Assembly (NCBI GenBank): GCA_947177345.1
Contig: CAMWUB010000036.1
Coordinates: 1-9,924, forward strand
Origin: an uncultured Ruminococcus sp.
GTDB lineage: Bacteria; Bacillota; Clostridia; Oscillospirales; Ruminococcaceae
Length of the DNA: 9,924 bases
Reading direction: 5' to 3'
Positions within the stretch are counted from its first letter, which is position 1, and each line of letters opens with the position of its first letter. Below the pieces are notes generated by a model. It had not been told where the DNA came from. It made no database searches and worked only from the letters and a program-made list of their open reading frames with translations. Of this stretch, positions 5,929 through 9,924 are shown in pieces. Made by a program: the position numbers and the translations under genes.

Positions 5929-7281
5929 TCATTTTTTGTCGTCATTTATGATACCCTCGTAACTGTCTTCAATTTTCTGCTGTTCTTCTATCTTACGAGC
6001 TTTTTTCACATTCATGGGAGCCCCCTTTTTATTACGCATCATAAGTATTACAGCGAATACCGCTATTGCTATGACTATTCCCACCCCTATTATTATGAAT
6101 GCTATCTGTTTTATGTTTCTGTCGGCTACAGTATGTTTTATGCCGTTTGATTTGGCATACTTCAGAGCATCTGAACCGGAATAAACACTCATACTGAAAC
6201 CGTCTGTTTTTTCGTAATCTTCTTCACCGGTGGTATATCCTAAAGCATAATCGCCTACAGATTTAACACTTTTCGGAATATTTATTTTAGTGAGATTCTC
6301 ACAACCTAAAAACGCACTTGCACCTATAGAGGTCACGCCCTCCGGAATTATGACTTTATTCAGAGATGTACAGAATGCAAAAGTTTCTTCAGGTATATCG
6401 GTTACTGTAAGAGGTATTGAAACAGTTTCGAGTGAAGAACAGTACATAAAAGCTCCTGCTTCGAGTACGCTGAGACCTTGTTCCAAATCAATTTTTTTAA
6501 GTGACGAACAGTTTGAAAAAGCGTCAGCTCCTATAGTAGATACGGAAGACGGTATAAAAAGACTTTCTATACTGAAACAACCGGAAAATGCCCCTGGTTT
6601 GATTGCAGATATATTGTTGTCAATGTATAAATCGCCGTCGAGTTCCACAGAACCACGATAAATTTCAGATTTTGAACTGTTCATAAGTATGCCGTCCTCA
6701 AATACAAATGACGGACAATCAGAGGCATCAAAATTTTTCAGTGACCAGCAATCAGTAAAGGCTTCCGGATTTATGTTAACAAGGGATTCTGGAAGTTTCA
6801 TACTTTCGAGGCTTGTACATTGTGCGAATGCATAGTTACCTATAGTAGTTAGAGTATCAGGCAGAGTTACTTCACTCAACAGCGTACACCGCATAAATGC
6901 ACCTGATGATATTTCCGTAACAGTTTCCGGAATAGTAATTTTCTTAAGAGATGTACAACCTGCGAAAGCGTTCATACCTATGGAACGTATAGTATCAGGA
7001 ATTTTTAATTCCGATATTCCGGAACAACCTACAAAAGCACCGTCACCGATAGCCGTTACAGCATAACCATTCCGGATAGTAGGAATTGAAGTTATTATGG
7101 AATTTGCATCGCAACCGGTTATAGTATATGAACCGTTTACGAGTTCATAAGTGAAGTTACCGTCAGTAAGTGCCTCGTCAGGATTCATAAGACCTTCTTC
7201 AGCGAAAACATTCACATAACTGATACATGAAAACGTCATTAATGTAGTGACAGCATTTATAAAAATTTTTTTAAGATTCAT
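5929..7281 (-). CDS. BspA-like leucine-rich-repeat membrane-anchored surface protein (450 aa)
   Basis: An exported protein with an N-terminal signal peptide (M-N-L-K-K-I-F then a hydrophobic stretch, likely cut after V-N-V-F-A near residue 27). A unit-opening segment follows at 41-58, then BspA/TpLRR (LRR_5) repeats of about 23 residues from roughly 75 to 345, with the pattern A-F-x-x-C-x-S-L-x-x-x-x-I-P-x-x-V-x-x-I-G. A cap segment with D-G-F and Y-A-K-S-N-G-I is at 359-381. One transmembrane helix (393-415) is followed by a basic tail of about 35 residues, which suggests attachment by the helix; no LPXTG motif is seen. Such proteins often bind other cells, host matrix or polymers; the ligand here is unknown. 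ATG 7281 is one base after the stop of the upstream LRR gene and has an AAAGGAAAG site inside that gene, so translation is probably coupled. An open frame extending to 7320 is not supported. Confidence 0.88.
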   Translation of the reverse strand: MNLKKIFINAVTTLMTFSCISYVNVFAEEGLMNPDEALTDGNFTYELVNGSYTITGCDANSIITSIPTIRNGYAVTAIGDGAFVGCSGISELKIPDTIRSIGMNAFAGCTSLKKITIPETVTEISSGAFMRCTLLSEVTLPDTLTTIGNYAFAQCTSLESMKLPESLVNINPEAFTDCWSLKNFDASDCPSFVFEDGILMNSSKSEIYRGSVELDGDLYIDNNISAIKPGAFSGCFSIESLFIPSSVSTIGADAFSNCSSLKKIDLEQGLSVLEAGAFMYCSSLETVSIPLTVTDIPEETFAFCTSLNKVIIPEGVTSIGASAFLGCENLTKINIPKSVKSVGDYALGYTTGEEDYEKTDGFSMSVYSGSDALKYAKSNGIKHTVADRNIKQIAFIIIGVGIVIAIAVFAVILMMRNKKGAPMNVKKARKIEEQQKIEDSYEGIINDDKK

Positions 7282-7282
7282 A

Positions 7283-9370
7283 TTACTTTCCTTTCTTTCC
7301 GGATTTTTTAAAAATAGCAAAACCGGAAATACCGGCTATCAACGCAACAACTACGCCACCTACTGCCCATAGAAAACCTTTCACTACATTTCTGCCAGCT
7401 ATTTCTATAGTACCGGTTACAACGTCTATACCGCAAGCCATAGCATAATCATAGGCAGTTGAATTTTTATCGGCATAGATTTTAAAACCGTCCATAGTAT
7501 TCATGTCGTCACTTTCAGAACTGTTTCCGGTATTGTCATAATAGTAACCAAAAGCATAATCGCTTATATCGTCGGTACTTTCATAAACTCTTATACCGTT
7601 CAGTTTCGGACAGTCTGCAAAAGCGTATATTTCGACTGTTTTAAGACTATCGGAAAGTACAGCCTTTGAAAGATTCTTACTACCCTCAAAGGCGTATGCA
7701 CATATTCTTTCTACACCTGATAAATCTACTTTTTCGAGGAAATTATTACTGTAGAATGCAGACATAGATATTTCTTTCACGCCGTCGGGTACTTTAAATT
7801 CAGTATCAGTCTTAGATATAGGATAAACTAAAAGTGCAGATTTTTCCTTATTGTAAAGTACACCGTTTTCGGAGGAGTAAGCACCGTCACCGTCTGTTAT
7901 GTTTATTGCCTGTAAATTCATACAGGATATAAAAGGCTCATCGCCCTGAATTTCCTTGCAGTTACCGGAGATGTTTATATTTTCAAGTGAACTGCACTGA
8001 ACAAAAGCACTTTCACCGATAGTTTCCACGCCATTCATTGTGAGATTTTTAAGGTAATTACAGCCATAGAATACAAGTTTATCTATAGTTTTTACAGATT
8101 CCGGAATTATTATCTCCTCAGCTACAGAAGATTCAAAAGCACATGTATATATTCTTGTAACGGGCATACCGTCTATTTCCGCTGGAATTTCTACTTTTGA
8201 ATCAGTACCATAATATGCCGTAATTACTGCCTCGCCGTTTATTTTAGCGTATTCAAAATTATTATATATATCTTTATCAAGTGCCTCATATTCAGCTTGC
8301 TCAGCGTATGCTTCAGGTGTGACAAAATCAAAATCATTTTTATAGTCATAATCATCGTCATAATCTTTCGAGTATACATATGCCTGAGAATTATACGAAC
8401 CTATTATAAGAAAATCATCGACAGGAGTTGTTTCATCAGCGTAACCGAATGCACAGTATCCTATGGAAGTAACAGAAGCAGGAATAGTAACTGAAGTCAT
8501 AGCAGTACCGGTAAATGCATACTGACCTACTGCCATGAGAGATTCCGGAAGTGTAACCTCTGCAAGTGAAGAACAATCAAGAAATGCACCGGTGTCAATT
8601 TCAATAAGCGTATCAGGGAAAATAACTTCACTCAATACCGGACAGTCACATAAACCACAGAATCCGATTGTTTCTGTTCTGGTACTGCTCATATCAGCAG
8701 ACTTTAATTTTGTATTTCCACCTAAGGCATAATTTCTGATATTTTCAAGAGTTGACGGAAATTTTATCTCCTCGAGTTGTGTGCCATATATTCCGGCAAT
8801 GCCTATATCAGTAACACCTTCCGGAATACTGAAACTGTTGCCTTCCATTTTCGGCGGATAGCATATCAGAAGACTTTTATCGGCAGTATACAGAACACCG
8901 TTTTCTACTATGTAGTTTTCATTTCCGGAATCTACAATTATTTCCCTTAATGACTGACAATACATAAAAGGATTATCTTCTGAAATATATGTCACACTTG
9001 CCGGAATACTTATAGTTTCGTATGGTCTATCCGGAGTGTTTCCGAATGCTTTTCCGCTCAGTTCGGTAACGGTCAGACCGTCGATTGTATCGGGTATTAC
9101 AAGAAATGTTTCATTACTGATACAACCCTCTATACATATGGTGCTGCCATCTATAACAGAGTAAACGAAATCACCGGAAGTTATATTATTGCTGTCAGCG
9201 GAATCATCTTCAGTAATTTCAGTATCTTCAGTGATATAAGTATCAGTTAATTCTTCGGAAACACTTTCCGTTGAAATTTCCTCTTCTGCATACGTGCAAA
9301 CCGGAAACGCCATTGAAGTACATATCAGTAGGGAAGCTGTAAAAGCCATTATTTTTTTATATCCAAACAT
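7283..9370 (-). CDS. BspA-like leucine-rich-repeat membrane-anchored surface protein, two-unit (695 aa)
   Basis: An exported protein with a signal peptide (cut near T-Y-A at 27-28 before E-E-E), then an acidic Ser/Thr/Glu linker (29-60) that probably acts as a spacer. Two consecutive LRR units follow. Unit 1 (about 66-350) opens with G-D-F-V-Y-S-V-I-D-G and ends in a C-A-F-G-Y cap segment (306-334). Unit 2 (about 369-650) opens with N-N-F-E-Y-A-K-I-N-G and ends in Y-A-F-G-Y plus D-G-F-K-I-Y-A-D. Both contain an E-N-G-V-L-Y insert (156-161 and 501-506) typical of BspA-like repeats. An Asp/Tyr-rich run (336-349) links the units. The C terminus has one transmembrane helix (about 663-687) and a short Lys-rich tail, so the LRR part faces outside. 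The start has an AAAGGT site 9-10 nt upstream. It is the first gene of a two-gene unit with the 450-aa paralog. Confidence 0.88.
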   Translation of the reverse strand: MFGYKKIMAFTASLLICTSMAFPVCTYAEEEISTESVSEELTDTYITEDTEITEDDSADSNNITSGDFVYSVIDGSTICIEGCISNETFLVIPDTIDGLTVTELSGKAFGNTPDRPYETISIPASVTYISEDNPFMYCQSLREIIVDSGNENYIVENGVLYTADKSLLICYPPKMEGNSFSIPEGVTDIGIAGIYGTQLEEIKFPSTLENIRNYALGGNTKLKSADMSSTRTETIGFCGLCDCPVLSEVIFPDTLIEIDTGAFLDCSSLAEVTLPESLMAVGQYAFTGTAMTSVTIPASVTSIGYCAFGYADETTPVDDFLIIGSYNSQAYVYSKDYDDDYDYKNDFDFVTPEAYAEQAEYEALDKDIYNNFEYAKINGEAVITAYYGTDSKVEIPAEIDGMPVTRIYTCAFESSVAEEIIIPESVKTIDKLVFYGCNYLKNLTMNGVETIGESAFVQCSSLENINISGNCKEIQGDEPFISCMNLQAINITDGDGAYSSENGVLYNKEKSALLVYPISKTDTEFKVPDGVKEISMSAFYSNNFLEKVDLSGVERICAYAFEGSKNLSKAVLSDSLKTVEIYAFADCPKLNGIRVYESTDDISDYAFGYYYDNTGNSSESDDMNTMDGFKIYADKNSTAYDYAMACGIDVVTGTIEIAGRNVVKGFLWAVGGVVVALIAGISGFAIFKKSGKKGK

Positions 9371-9405
9371 AATTTTTACCTTTCAAAAAAATTTTTATCC
9401 TGTAC

Positions 9406-9434
9406 ATTATACCACAGAAATTAAAATAATGCAA
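9406..9434 (-). promoter_or_regulatory. Promoter of the LRR gene pair
   Basis: On the minus strand TTGCAT (9429-9434) is followed after 17 nt by a perfect TATAAT (9406-9411) with an upstream TGG that makes an extended -10. Transcription would start near 9399, about 29 nt before the ATG of the 695-aa LRR gene. It lies between the S1-gene terminator and the LRR genes, so the pair forms a separate transcription unit. Confidence 0.8.
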
Positions 9435-9483
9435 TGATTTCACTTAGTTTTCGTTTAATGTTCAGAAAATAATAAAAATAAAA

Positions 9484-9512
9484 AATCCCTGTGAAATATA
9501 ATCACAGGGATT
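9484..9512 (-). terminator. Rho-independent terminator of the S1-domain gene
   Basis: A perfect 11-bp stem (9484-9494 and 9502-9512, CCCTGTGA core) with a 7-nt loop is followed on the minus strand by a T-rich run (two runs of five or more T's). It lies 6 bp past the stop of the S1-domain gene. Confidence 0.88.
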
Positions 9513-9518
9513 GTATAA

Positions 9519-9924
9519 TTATTTTCTGCGGGTTTTGTTTTTTCTGTCGGTATTGCGTTTTATATCACAGATACGTTCTTCACTGCTCTGCTTGAAATGT
9601 GACATCATATCTTCAAATGACATTTCAGACTGCGGAACAGTCTTTTTAGGTTCATAGACATTAGGACGGCTTCTTCTGTTATCGTTCTGACGACGTGGTT
9701 TATCAGGATTTTCGACAGCTTTCTTGATAGAAAGGCTTACCTTACCGGCTTCATTTATGCCGATAACTTTTACTTTTACTTCCTGATTTTCGGAAAGATG
9801 TTCGCTGATATCGTTAACGAAAGTATCGGCGATTTCGGAAATATGTACCATACCAGTACCACCGCCGTCAATATCGACGAAAGCCCCGTATTTGGTTATT
9901 CCTTTTACTTTTCCGGTGTAGATT
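9519..9924 (-). CDS. S1 RNA-binding domain protein, 5' end beyond the window
   Basis: The frame stays open to the right edge, so the true start lies outside the window; 134 residues are visible. The S1 domain fills the first 65 or so: I-Y-T-G-K-V-K-G-I-T-K-Y-G-A-F-V-D-I, then G-M-V-H-I-S-E-I-A, V-K-V-K-V-I-G-I-N and K-V-S-L-S-I-K-K. This is the five-strand OB fold that binds single-stranded RNA. A basic, disordered tail follows with R-R-Q-N-D-N-R-R-S-R-P and S-F-E-D-M-M-S-H-F-K-Q, ending in K-N-K-T-R-R-K. Only about ten residues are probably missing. The single S1 domain with a charged tail resembles the small YabR/YugI-type proteins of Firmicutes, which are thought to act on RNA or ribosomes; which one cannot be decided here. 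An ATG at 9851 falls inside the domain and is not the start. Confidence 0.9.
   Translation of the reverse strand, partial: IYTGKVKGITKYGAFVDIDGGGTGMVHISEIADTFVNDISEHLSENQEVKVKVIGINEAGKVSLSIKKAVENPDKPRRQNDNRRSRPNVYEPKKTVPQSEMSFEDMMSHFKQSSEERICDIKRNTDRKNKTRRK

Noticed and set aside
6290..6661. Open frame of 123 codons opposite the 450-aa LRR gene
   Set aside because: It is a shadow of the repeat-rich coding strand, without a ribosome binding site or family features.
7282..7320. Extended start of the 450-aa LRR gene
   Set aside because: The extension overlaps the end of the upstream LRR gene and puts charged residues before the signal peptide; ATG 7281 gives a normal signal peptide.
9519..9851. 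Complete 110-aa protein starting at 9851
   Set aside because: The frame continues upstream through G-K-V-K-G-I-T-K-Y-G-A-F-V, the first part of the S1 domain, to the window edge, so this is a partial gene.

Overview
The window looks like a chromosomal segment of an anaerobic, AT-rich Firmicute, most likely of the Ruminococcus/Oscillospiraceae type. This rests on strong AGGAGG-type ribosome binding sites, a NifS/NifU-type iron-sulfur gene set, BspA-like leucine-rich-repeat surface proteins with a membrane anchor, and a clostridial-style S1-domain protein. The genus is an inference from gene content. There are no RNA genes, CRISPR arrays, transposases or phage genes.

Left half (about 60-4250, + strand): one apparent operon of six close-packed genes: rnhA (RNase HI), nifS (cysteine desulfurase), two tandem YwqG/DUF1963-like genes, nifU (Fe-S scaffold) and a GNAT acetyltransferase. 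NifS supplies sulfur to the NifU scaffold. The two YwqG-like genes sit between these two partners, and the acetyltransferase is appended behind nifU. The operon shows two signs of rearrangement. The YwqG-like pair is a tandem duplication with a 214-bp perfectly identical core inside otherwise diverged copies, which suggests gene conversion. A 32-codon duplicate of the nifU 3' end lies downstream of the acetyltransferase, just before the operon terminator. The rnhA gene appears to start at an AUU codon placed behind a near-perfect Shine-Dalgarno sequence.

A strong hairpin with A/T tracts on both sides (4217-4247) separates this operon from the convergent genes of the right half and probably terminates transcription from both directions.

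Right half (minus strand, read from right to left): the 3' part of an S1 RNA-binding protein gene with its own terminator; a promoter driving two translationally coupled genes for secreted, single-pass, BspA-like leucine-rich-repeat proteins (695 and 450 aa); and guaB (IMP dehydrogenase) with its own good sigma-A-type promoter. No convincing terminator is seen between the LRR pair and guaB.

Most of the window is ordinary chromosome. The points that deserve a second look are the AUU start, the duplicated and partly homogenised YwqG-like pair inside the nifS-nifU operon, the nifU tail duplication around the acetyltransferase, and the modular build of the LRR pair. I do not see evidence for a wholly new system.
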